DNA from: a virus
Strand: one strand, 5' to 3'
Length of the DNA stretch: 64,000 nt
IMG/VR virus record: IMGVR_UViG_3300020377_000001
Coordinates: 1 to 64,000 of that record
Both the position numbers and the translations under genes were made by a program. A model generated the notes under the pieces. That model was given only the letters and a program-made list of their open reading frames with translations. It did no database searches and was not told the origin of the DNA. Positions within the stretch are counted from its first letter, which is position 1; every line of letters starts with the position of its first letter. This document shows, one piece after another, positions 38,535 through 47,500 of this stretch.

Positions 38535-40793
38535 ATGTCTGGCAACGTGTTGCCTCTGCAGCAGAGGCCGCCAAGGGGCACAATTACGCTAATAGGTCCT
38601 GACCAAGACATGATTGATGTCGCAGATGCAGGCAGCGGATTAACCTGCGTGCACGTTCTGTCTGAATCGGTGGACACTTCGCGTGTCTGCACAGATGCGT
38701 TTGCGTTTGTTGATGAGTATTTGGACCATGGTTGGTTGGATTCGCAGATTAAGTCTGATCCCAGGTGGAATGAGAAGAGATATAAGCACGGTCATTCATC
38801 AAATTCGATTCATTTAAAAAGCCCCATTCCCTCTACGCCAAACTCGTTGTCTGTCTCCATACTCGTAAACCTAGAAAAGGGATCGGCCGAAGGCGTAAGA
38901 TGTATAGAGTCCATCAAAGAGAGGACCATCTATCCATACAGAAACCTAGTTATTACATGCGATTCGTCTGATGACCTTGTTTACTCCACAATAAAGGCAC
39001 AGGAGGACAGGCGAGACCTTGTTGAGGAGATAAGCAGCAACATATCAGACCTCGACAGGATGATAGTCGGCGTTAGCACCGCGTTTTCAAGGGGCGCAGA
39101 TATGGTCTGCGTAGTGGATGAGGGATGCTTGGTCACCCATGGGTGGCTAACAAGGATGGTTCAGTGTCAATACCTCACGGAGTCTTCTGCTGTTTCGCCA
39201 ATGATGAACGAGTCGTTTGACATGCCTCTACCAATGGGGTTGTCACCAAAGTGCGGATCTCACAACCTGTCTGGACCTCATAGCTATCTAGATGTCGCTC
39301 GGGGTCTTTCCGTTATCAATCCAGACTTCCCCCCTCTAACGATGATGTCTGACGACTGCGTAATGTTCACCGCAGAGTCTTGGTCTGAGAACGGATTTAG
39401 CGTTGGAGAGACAAATCGTTGGACGGCCCTGGCGTCGATGTGGGCATCAATCAGAGAGTCGGGCGGAAGGTGTCTTGTTGCAGATCATTCTTATGTATTC
39501 AAAAGGAATGACCCCAAGACGACAAGAATAGGCAATCGCTTGAGGGCTGGGCTTTCTTCGCTGTATTCAGACCTTATAGACTCCGATAGCAAGTGGTCCG
39601 CCACATCGACCACAAACAGGCATAGGGCTCATGTCTCCAGCGTCAAGCCCGCATCTGTGCCTGTGGCAATGACCATGACAAGCATTGGACACTGGGGCGG
39701 CATCATCGCGCCGTTGAGGATTTGTCAGGAGCTAAACGAGCTCGGCTTCTCGGCGTCTGCCGCATACTTGAAGACTTCTGGTGAAGCCTCGATGCCAAGA
39801 GAGTGGTGCCTTCCGTTCACTCCAAGAAGATTTAACACGATGCAGTCTCTCGAGGATTGGAAAGTCTCTATGGGGTGGGATCGAGGGTTTGTTGTTTCGT
39901 CTCATGTTTTCTCTGCATCAATAACTGAATCTGTGAAGTCTGTCTGCCCTGAGGTTTCCACTGTTTCGTTTTGGCAGGATCGAGAAGACCTGTTCGACGG
40001 GTCGGAAAGAAACACTCAGATGAAAAAGTCTCATGTGGATCGATTTCTGGAGTCTGACTTTCATGTCTTTAACTCGTCTTGGGTCTCGGATTCCGTTTTG
40101 ACCGACTTTGGCTCCCTTGGCAAGAATGCGACGATACCGATAGGTGTAGATACCTTAATGTTCAGGCCGAGCGTTCGACAGAAGGGTGGTAAGGTCAGAA
40201 TTATATCCATGTGGAGACCTCACACGTCCAGAAGGGGACACGAGCACCTAATGGCTCTTTATAGGCTCATAAGGCGTGAGTACGGAAACACTGTGTCGTT
40301 AGAGGTGTATGGTGAGAAATCCCCAGGACATGAAATACACTCGATCGTTGATTGTCATCACGGGTGGTTAAACAGGCGTGAACTGTCTCAGGTTGTGCCG
40401 TCTTGCGACATTGTTGTGGAGCCAAGCCAGTTCCAGGGCTTTGGCATGCCTGGGCTAGAGGCGATGTCCTCTGGGTGTGCCTTGGTCAGCACCGATAATA
40501 TGGGAATACATGAGTATGGTGTTCATGGGGAGAACTGTCTCATAGGGGGTTCGATAGAGGCAATGCATGGTCACACTAAAAGGCTGATCGATGATTCGGT
40601 CCTTCGAGAGTCTATTAGCCACAATGGAAGGGTACGCGCACTCAACTTCGACTGGGCAACGGTCGGCGCCAGATGGGGCATGTTTTTGCTTTCTGCAGAC
40701 AAAGACTTGGGCAGATCCTATAGGCAGTCAACCCAGAGGATACTTGATAATATAAGCAAGGTCCGAGAGAAGTGGACCGGCCCTGCTGAGTAA
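38535..40793 (+). CDS. Bifunctional-looking glycosyltransferase (GT2-like + GT4-like)
   Basis: A 752-residue protein. The N-terminal half has a GT-A pattern (LSVSILVNLEKGSAEG, ITCDSSDD, a DxD-like VVDEG) as in GT2 enzymes. The C-terminal half (about 530-740) is a GT-B fold with GVDTLMFRP, ISMWRPHTSRRGHEHL, VVEPSQFQGFGMPGLEAMSS with the E-x7-E sugar-nucleotide motif, and TDNMGIHEYGVHGENCL. It would move sugars from nucleotide donors. Its place inside the virion operon suggests modification of capsid or tail proteins. Confidence 0.82.
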   Translation: MSGNVLPLQQRPPRGTITLIGPDQDMIDVADAGSGLTCVHVLSESVDTSRVCTDAFAFVDEYLDHGWLDSQIKSDPRWNEKRYKHGHSSNSIHLKSPIPSTPNSLSVSILVNLEKGSAEGVRCIESIKERTIYPYRNLVITCDSSDDLVYSTIKAQEDRRDLVEEISSNISDLDRMIVGVSTAFSRGADMVCVVDEGCLVTHGWLTRMVQCQYLTESSAVSPMMNESFDMPLPMGLSPKCGSHNLSGPHSYLDVARGLSVINPDFPPLTMMSDDCVMFTAESWSENGFSVGETNRWTALASMWASIRESGGRCLVADHSYVFKRNDPKTTRIGNRLRAGLSSLYSDLIDSDSKWSATSTTNRHRAHVSSVKPASVPVAMTMTSIGHWGGIIAPLRICQELNELGFSASAAYLKTSGEASMPREWCLPFTPRRFNTMQSLEDWKVSMGWDRGFVVSSHVFSASITESVKSVCPEVSTVSFWQDREDLFDGSERNTQMKKSHVDRFLESDFHVFNSSWVSDSVLTDFGSLGKNATIPIGVDTLMFRPSVRQKGGKVRIISMWRPHTSRRGHEHLMALYRLIRREYGNTVSLEVYGEKSPGHEIHSIVDCHHGWLNRRELSQVVPSCDIVVEPSQFQGFGMPGLEAMSSGCALVSTDNMGIHEYGVHGENCLIGGSIEAMHGHTKRLIDDSVLRESISHNGRVRALNFDWATVGARWGMFLLSADKDLGRSYRQSTQRILDNISKVREKWTGPAE

Positions 40794-40805
40794 AGGTGGT
40801 CGCCC

Positions 40806-40964
40806 GTGAGACGGAAGGTGCGTAGGCTGTGTGATTCGGCTATAATTGAATCGTTGGCGGCAGGCATCACTGTCGTCGCTGTCTCTGTGGGTATCTCAAT
40901 CGCTTTATGGAGGGCTTCTACTCATGCCAAAGACAACAACGGGTCTACACTCTTGGATGGGTGA
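40806..40964 (+). CDS. Small single-TM protein
   Basis: A 52-residue frame from GTG 40806, with AAGGTGG about 7 bp upstream, 10 bp after the glycosyltransferase stop. A basic N-terminus (RRKVRRL) precedes one membrane helix (SLAAGITVVAVSVGISIALW). It overlaps the next gene by 41 bp. Plausible but function unknown. Confidence 0.45.
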   Translation: MRRKVRRLCDSAIIESLAAGITVVAVSVGISIALWRASTHAKDNNGSTLLDG

Positions 40965-41418
40965 GACTGGCACCAATTACTTCCACGAGCTCACTCGACA
41001 GGCATTTAGGCTTGCAGAGGAGATCACTGAGGAGGCTGTGGGCAACAACCAGATTCCGAGAACGGTTTCGATTATAAGGAAAACAGAGACTGTTGCCGCC
41101 AATACTGCGCTTGGTGTTAAGGCTACTTGGGCAACTGTCCCAGGGCTTGATTCTGTAGAAGCTTTGATTCACTACCCAAGAAGCTGGAACGAGTCACAGC
41201 AGCAGGAGATCAAGCTTCTTGCGGGAGAGAGGGTGGTCGTTTTGGTTGACGTCCCATCTGGTGGGGGCGTTTCTGCAGACAAGATCTCTTTGACAGACAG
41301 GCTCAAGTACAACGATCCGACTTATGGAGAGTCTTATTGGGAAATCGTAGAAGTTCTTCCGATTCAGGGACCCGGGATGGTTAGGACGAGGGTTAGGTTC
41401 GATAGGCAAGACTCCTGA
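40924..41418 (+). CDS. Neck / head-tail joining protein (probable)
   Basis: A 164-residue protein from ATG 40924, with GGAGGG upstream; the longer frame from 40846 is not supported. The C-terminal half is beta-rich with a short conserved-looking core (DRLKYNDPTYGESYWEIVEV), as in head-closure (stopper) proteins, which control DNA retention. It precedes the gp10-like gene with a TGATG overlap, the usual stopper-gp10-terminator-tube order. Confidence 0.55.
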   Translation: MPKTTTGLHSWMGETGTNYFHELTRQAFRLAEEITEEAVGNNQIPRTVSIIRKTETVAANTALGVKATWATVPGLDSVEALIHYPRSWNESQQQEIKLLAGERVVVLVDVPSGGGVSADKISLTDRLKYNDPTYGESYWEIVEVLPIQGPGMVRTRVRFDRQDS

Positions 41419-42203
41419 TGCAGCACTTGAACACAAACCGAGGCAAGCTGCCAACTATGGGGTTTAGGCTTGGCATAGCCAAGCTTCCAAACCTATCCAA
41501 GGCTGCGGACATTGGTCCTGGAAGAGAAGAAGTACATCTAGGTGGCGTAAAGTCCATGTTCTTGTTTGACATGAGGCTTAAGTCTATTAGCCACACGATT
41601 CGCGCCATCGGCGAGATTGACTCTGCCACTAAATCGTTTGCACATAATTTGGTGGCAAACGCTGCAATGCATGCGACCCAGACCTTCAGGGGCAACTCGA
41701 GGGAAATCAAGGGCGGGTTTAGAGACTCTTGGCACCATTTCTTCAAGCCTGGAAAGGCGCCTGCCCACACTGGGAACCCTTTTGCCAAAAAAATGACGTT
41801 CTACTTCGGTGTCAGTGCGGGTGACAAATATTACAAACCTATGGGTGATAAGGGTGGAACCATCATTGAGTGGCTAGAGTATGGCACCAAGCCTCACAAT
41901 ATTTTTCTGAAAACGGCGCCAGCGTTCTTCTTTCATTGGCCTCCAAACCCAAGGACGGGCAGCCCTGGCTCAGATTACGTTTTTCCAATAAAAGGAACGA
42001 ACGTGTTCCATGGGTTGCCGCCAACAAAAAACTATCTGGCTCACCCAGGCATCAAGCCTTATGGATTCATTAGAAAAACATTTGGTGAAATGGTATCTGT
42101 GTTCGAGGGTGGCGTTGTAGGTCCGATTGAGAGGTTGAGGTTTTTTGTCGGCGTAAGCTGGAAGGGGTCTCAGAAGGGATCGCCTGCCGGTAGGGTCATG
42201 TAG
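41418..42203 (+). CDS. HK97 gp10-like neck/tail-completion protein
   Basis: A 261-residue protein. It has the HK97-gp10 hallmarks: helices with TFRGNSREIKGGFRDSW, the loop IIEWLEYGTKPHNI, and HPGIKPYGFIRKTF near the end. The family joins head and tail. It is longer than the usual 110-180 residues, with an N-terminal extension. The order with neighbours is canonical for siphoviruses. Confidence 0.78.
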   Translation: MQHLNTNRGKLPTMGFRLGIAKLPNLSKAADIGPGREEVHLGGVKSMFLFDMRLKSISHTIRAIGEIDSATKSFAHNLVANAAMHATQTFRGNSREIKGGFRDSWHHFFKPGKAPAHTGNPFAKKMTFYFGVSAGDKYYKPMGDKGGTIIEWLEYGTKPHNIFLKTAPAFFFHWPPNPRTGSPGSDYVFPIKGTNVFHGLPPTKNYLAHPGIKPYGFIRKTFGEMVSVFEGGVVGPIERLRFFVGVSWKGSQKGSPAGRVM

Positions 42204-42214
42204 GATTTTGTTTT

Positions 42215-42775
42215 ATGGATGCATCTAGAACATCGAAAAACATAAGAATTACGATTCAAGATAAGATCGGCAACGATGTGACGGTGGATGGCATAACCTA
42301 CCCAATTTATCACAATTACGTTTTCGCTGACCCCGATGACAAGAGGAGTCCAGACGCCAGGACGCAAAGCCCAGCCTGGGTTGAGAGCACATTTGTCTCA
42401 CAAACCGCAGGAAGGAGGGGCTTTTCTCTGCTTCAGCTTGACGTGTTTTCTAAGGTTGGGGGAGAGTCTGAAGACGACAACGATCCCTTTGGAATGCGTG
42501 CGGAGGACATTGCAGACGCTCTAGAGGATCTTTTTTCTGGATTAAATAATCAGGGACGACACAAAAGTCGATTTCATGTGAAAAACTATCAAAACCCCTT
42601 TAATCCTATAGACACAGGGGTTTGCATGTTATGCAAGAACTCTCGAGGAGACCTCGGTATGGTTGAAGAGAGAAGAATAAGTAGTAGCGAAGAAGGTCTT
42701 CGCAGGATTACAATAACGATGAGATTCCAGTTGCTGCAAGATGCTTCTGGTCCGGCAGCGTTTTACATAGACTAG
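42215..42775 (+). CDS. Tail terminator (probable)
   Basis: A 186-residue protein with TAGGA upstream. It has the appearance of the tail-tube terminator class: N-terminal helix, strand RGFSLLQLDVFSKVG and helix ADALEDLFSGL, then strands. It caps the tail tube and fixes its length. Assignment relies on position between gp10-like and major tail protein, with modest sequence support. Confidence 0.62.
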   Translation: MDASRTSKNIRITIQDKIGNDVTVDGITYPIYHNYVFADPDDKRSPDARTQSPAWVESTFVSQTAGRRGFSLLQLDVFSKVGGESEDDNDPFGMRAEDIADALEDLFSGLNNQGRHKSRFHVKNYQNPFNPIDTGVCMLCKNSRGDLGMVEERRISSSEEGLRRITITMRFQLLQDASGPAAFYID

Positions 42776-42786
42776 GAGGATAGAGC

Positions 42787-43446
42787 ATGCCAATTTCAGG
42801 AAAACAGTCCGTTGGTTCAGTATCGAACCTTTTTCAAGGCTACTGGAGCCAAGTTCAATTCAGACCAGGGAACACGGCCGCCGGTAACGCCTACAAGTAT
42901 TTAGGTGTCGTTCAAGAGGGCGCTCTGGAGATTTCTCGTGAGGATGCGGAGTACATGGGTACAACCTTCCCTCGAGTTATGGAGGTTATCGCTCCGTCTC
43001 AAGCAGGCATGTCGTTCTCAGGTCAAATGGATGAGCTTCACCATCGAAACCTTCAGGTCTCTGCAGGCATTGGCATGGCTCCAACCTCTAAGGCGATTGC
43101 AGACGACAATGATCCAGCAACTCTTGACGATCCAGGCGATTACATCTTCCCTGGCGCAAGCTGTGCGTTTGACAACGCCTTCGGCACTCTTAAGTGCGCT
43201 CGAGAGCGATGCGACGGATTCAAGATGGAGGCAGTTCTTTGGAAGGCTCTTTCAACTGGCTCAATTTCAATCGGTGGCAACGACAACGTAATCGGAACGC
43301 CTGTTGAGTTTACCGCACTTGATGATAGCAATGGCGAATATCACAGCACTCAAGCTCCTAACAACGGTCAAGAGCACTTTGGCTCTCTGGCGCCTCTTGG
43401 TTACCTATATGCTCCGCTTCCTGCAGCAGGCAGTGATGTGGTCTAA
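42787..43446 (+). CDS. Major tail tube protein
   Basis: A 219-residue protein with AGGAGGA and strong spacing, as expected for a highly expressed structural gene. Composition and length match siphovirus tail-tube proteins, with strand-rich sequence around EGALEISREDAEYMG. It lies between the terminator and the tape-measure region. The stop overlaps the oppositely oriented chaperone stop by 4 bp. Confidence 0.7.
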   Translation: MPISGKQSVGSVSNLFQGYWSQVQFRPGNTAAGNAYKYLGVVQEGALEISREDAEYMGTTFPRVMEVIAPSQAGMSFSGQMDELHHRNLQVSAGIGMAPTSKAIADDNDPATLDDPGDYIFPGASCAFDNAFGTLKCARERCDGFKMEAVLWKALSTGSISIGGNDNVIGTPVEFTALDDSNGEYHSTQAPNNGQEHFGSLAPLGYLYAPLPAAGSDVV

Positions 43447-43793
43447 GAGTTAGCTTTCATAAAGCTACTCTTCATCGTAGAGACGTTCTCCCTATATGCT
43501 CTCTGGTCGGCCACGTCGAGGTTGACCAGAGAGTACCTTCTTCCAGCCACCTTTCGTTTCCATCCATAAATACGTTGAGCTCGTCTCTCTCTTTCAATCT
43601 GTTTCGGATCTGCGCTCACGTTTGGTCGTGACCGATTTTCAATCTGAGGTGACGGCGGTGGAGCGTCTGATCCGTCTCCAACAAAAGACTTTGCAACCTG
43701 ATTGATTGGATAGAATAGGGAGGTTGCCCATCCTTGGACATCGGAGGCAAATTCTGCACGAGTTCGACGGCGCATATATGCGTCTGGCGTCAT
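43443..43793 (-). CDS. Tail assembly chaperone, downstream frame (gpT-like)
   Basis: Visible as a 116-residue frame from ATG 43793, but the same frame is open up to about 43880, directly behind the run GCG-GGG-GAG-TAG (43885-43874) that ends the upstream chaperone. A -1 shift there would join the two into a fusion of about 329 residues, as in lambda gpG/gpGT. Its start region LLSVVAHKCG-MTPDAYMRRR resembles gpT-like domains. A Pro/Ser linker and a basic C-terminus follow. Strand is opposite to all neighbouring tail genes. Confidence 0.65.
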   Translation of the reverse strand: MTPDAYMRRRTRAEFASDVQGWATSLFYPINQVAKSFVGDGSDAPPPSPQIENRSRPNVSADPKQIERERRAQRIYGWKRKVAGRRYSLVNLDVADQRAYRENVSTMKSSFMKANS

Positions 43794-43873
43794 GCCGCAC
43801 TTGTGCGCGACAACGCTAAGAAGCGAATCGACCGATGGAAGATCTACACCCCCGTCAGAATTAGAGTCGGACT

Positions 43874-43885
43874 CTACTCCCCCGC
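43874..43885 (-). promoter_or_regulatory. Programmed -1 frameshift site (putative)
   Basis: Minus strand reads GCG GGG GAG TAG. The five-G run allows the GGG codon to re-pair one base back, giving GGA GTA GAG and a frame open for 29 codons before ATG 43793 and to 43443. A stop directly after the slip codons favours pausing. It is not a classic X-XXY-YYZ heptamer. Confidence 0.55.
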
Positions 43886-44431
43886 TGCCAGGGGCACGAG
43901 GTTTCCCAGGGCGGCCACATACTCGTTCAACTCAAAGGCTTTGTTGATGATATAGGTGGATTGTACGAGACTGATTTCGTCACGTATATAAGCCCTGACC
44001 TCTTTGCATCCCACATAAATATGGTCTTCATCTCGCTCTTCTTCGGCCCCATCTGGTATAATTCCAGCATCCAATAGGATTTTTCTGTTTGTGGGGGTGT
44101 CTAGAAGGATGACTGCACTCTTTACCATCGCTGGCGACAACTGCTTTCCCAGCACAGTTCTTGCCGCAGACCAAAGCTCTGGTCCCTTCTCAGCAACCTT
44201 CGGTATGATGTCTAAGGCTGAAGTGTCGGTGGTGTCGGCGTTGATAGAAAGTATTTCACCAAGAGGCTTAAATACCGATCCCACGTCCAATTCAGACAAT
44301 GCTTCAAGCAGGGCGGTCTCTTGGTGCATTTTTGATGTCGATAAGGTAAAAGTACTTGTACCTACAGGCACCTCGGTCTTCTTTGGTCGAAGGTGCTTAA
44401 AGGCGTCTGTGGCTCTTTTTTTGGTGGCCAT
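43874..44431 (-). CDS. Tail assembly chaperone, upstream frame (gpG-like)
   Basis: A 185-residue protein with TAGGAG 6 bp before ATG 44431. A basic N-terminus is followed by a helical domain (KMHQETALLEALSELDV) and ends NLVPLAAGE at the slippage site. It is expected to coat the tape measure with the fusion product during tail assembly. Although placed canonically between tube and tape-measure genes, it is on the minus strand and needs its own promoter. Confidence 0.65.
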   Translation of the reverse strand: MATKKRATDAFKHLRPKKTEVPVGTSTFTLSTSKMHQETALLEALSELDVGSVFKPLGEILSINADTTDTSALDIIPKVAEKGPELWSAARTVLGKQLSPAMVKSAVILLDTPTNRKILLDAGIIPDGAEEERDEDHIYVGCKEVRAYIRDEISLVQSTYIINKAFELNEYVAALGNLVPLAAGE

Positions 44432-44509
44432 GTTTTGCTCCTAGTGAAGTGTGTGGTTTAGTCTTAGCATATACTGGGGGCGCTGTGAATCAACTTTGTG
44501 AGGTTTTCT

Positions 44510-47500
44510 ATGGCAAGTAGAACTAATAACTTGACCCTTGTTTTGGGTGTCGCGGATAGAAACTTTTCCGCAGGTCTTAAGAAGGCTCAGACTAACCTCG
44601 CGACGTTTGCGGCTGGATTTAGCCGCGCATTCGGAAAGAAGAAAAGGGGTGGTGTCGACGGGATGGCGTCGAGCATCCTTAATCTTGCCACCGCCATCGA
44701 GAGGCTCAATGCCGCAGTTGCGAAAAGCCCTCTTCATGGATTTTCTGCGAAGGTGAGAAGAACATCGGTTGCAATGAACGGCGCCCGAAAGGCCACTCGC
44801 AGGCTCAATCGTAGGCTTTCTAGAACTCGTGCTGCTGCCGCTGCTGCAGGAAAGGGCGCAGACAGGGCGGCGCTTAGCATGGGTAGACTAAGGAAGTCTA
44901 CAGCAAGAACCGCAGAGGCGATTCGGAGTACTGCCGTCAATCTCAAGTTTATGATTGCCACAATGGTTGGTGGAGCAGCGGCAATAGGGGTCGTTAAGTT
45001 TGGCGCCGACTTTGAGAAGAGGCTTGGTGAAATAGACACCCTTCTCGATGCGAACACGGTCAGCATACAAAGGTATCAAGAGCAGTTAATCAAGCTGTCC
45101 CAGTCTACGCCAAAAACACTTATGGACCTGTCTGGTGCACTCTATCAGATTATATCTGCAGGCATACCAGCGGTCGAGGGCGCAGGTGGCGCATTCGACA
45201 TATTGACACAATCACAGAAGCTTGCTGTTGGTTCGATTTCAGAAACAAAGCAGTCGGCAGACCTTCTAATCACAACGATGGCTGCATTCAAGCACGAGAA
45301 CCTTGGTTCCGCAGAGGCAGCAGACAAGCTCACAGCGATCTATCAAAAGGGTAGGACGACTATACCTCAACTTAGTAAGGCGTTTGGTAGGGCTGCTCCG
45401 ATCGCGGCGCAATTTGGCGTTAGTCTAGATGAGTTGGGTGGGTTGTTGATTGGGTTGACCCGCGCAGGTCTGAACACAAACGAGGCCGTGACAGGCATTC
45501 GAGCAATGATGAGCAGTCTTGCAAAGCCAACCAATAAAACTCGCGAGTTGCTTGAGTTGTTGAATATTGAGTTTGGTGAAAACGCGATCCAGACTAAGGG
45601 ATTTAGCGGAGTCTTGGAAGATCTGATAGCAAAGACCGGTGGATCGGTTGAAGTCCTCTCACAACTGTTCCCAAACATTCGAGCGTTGCTTCCGGCGGTT
45701 ATTGCTGCTGGTGATGGGTTTGGTGGGTTTCAGGCTAATGTTGATAGCGTCACCGACTCTATCGGTGCGTCAGATCAGGCTGTACTTAAGCAGCAGAAGA
45801 GGTTCTTCTTCGCCGCTGAGTTGCTAAAATCAAATTTTCAGGGCGTCATTCAACAGATTGCTGAAAAGACGCTGCCTGGGCTTACGATTATGCTCTCTCG
45901 ATTGGGTGGATTTCTATCAGATAACAGGGAAGAGATTGTATCGTTTGGTGTCCAGGCGATGAAATTTTTTGGCATGATTGGTTCTGCTGGGGGGCAGGCT
46001 CTTTTCAAGACGCTGAAGACTATTATTGAATTCCTGAGTAGCGGGTTCGGAAAAGCAGTCGCGTTGATTGCGGTTGTGAGCAAGCTTGGGCTCGTCTTCT
46101 TTGGCATGGGTAAGGCCGCTGTGTTGTCTCTGGGTAAAGCCTTACATTTATTTTTCCCCGCTGTGTTCACTGAGGCGGGGGCTTTGGCTGCGGGCGCATT
46201 CAATGGCGCATTCGAGAGTGCCTCCAACTCAAGGATGGGTCGTTTTTTTGGTGGTGCTGGCCCGTTTATAAGGGGAATCCTTGGGTTTCTCGGGCCGCTT
46301 GCCATTGGCGCGATGATTGCCAAGGCATTATTTGACGGATTTAGTGCGGCTGCAGATGAGGAGGCGGCGCAGGCTGGGGAAGAGCTCGCAAGAAAGCTCA
46401 AAGAGGCTGTTCAGAAGGCTGTTTCGGAAGCAGCCGCAGAGTTTAGAAGGCTGCAAGGTATTGACGCCAAGGATGTGGAGAAGACTCAGGAAAAAGTCGA
46501 CCGAGGCACGCTTTTTGTAGATGAAGGTGAGGGCATCGGCAAAGCAAGGACACTTCAAAAAGACCTTGACCTTATGCTTAGAAGCGCAATCAACAAAAGG
46601 AGGATGGACTTAATTGAGGCAAAGAAGAAAGAACTGAAGGTCACCGTCCTCACCGCAAAGCAGGCTGGAGAGGTAGAGAACGCACTGCAGGAGGAGAATG
46701 CACAAATAAGGACTCGGGTTGTTGCAGAGCATGCAGAGAAGCATATGAAAATCATTGAGGCTAGAGCCGAAAAGGATGAAAAGCTGTCTAAAGCGGTTAC
46801 AGAGAACCTAAATAAAGACATAGAACGCCAAAACAAACTCCTGCAAGACGCGAAGTCTAAACAGGAAAAGGGTTTTGATGCGGCGACAACCCATGTTGGC
46901 AGGCAGGTGGCAAAAATGTTTACAGGCTCAAGGGAAGAAATGCTGGGTATGGCTCGACGCTTTAGAACGATTCTGGCAGGGGAGACCGAAGCAGAGCGAG
47001 CAGAGGCTGAAAAGGTTATCAATGAATTCATTGAGAAGATAAGTAAGTTGGAGAGTGATAGGGCAGCCAAAGACCAAGACGTAAAAAATCAAGCTAAATT
47101 CATTGCAGGTATGAATGCGGAACGGCGAAGTGGAGTAGATTCGGTAACCGGAAAACCGTTTACCGAAGAAAGCGCTAGGCGATTTGATAAAGGTATAGAG
47201 AGAAACATTGAATTCCAAAAAACGCAACAAGAAGACTTAAGAGTCTTAGAGACCATGTTGGCTAAAAGGCGGCAGGAGTTTGCGGCTGAATTTCCTAGAT
47301 TGCAGGGATCCTTTCTTAAAATGGCTAATGCATTGGCTCAACAAGTTATGCCAGATCAGATTGAGAAAACTACCGCTCAGATCACAGAATCGTTTGGTGA
47401 ACAGTTCACTCAGATCGCCAAGCAGATCTCTCAAGATACCGATTTTGGAAAAATCGATCTTATTGACGAAAGTACCGTTAACAAGGTTGCTGAAGCAAGG

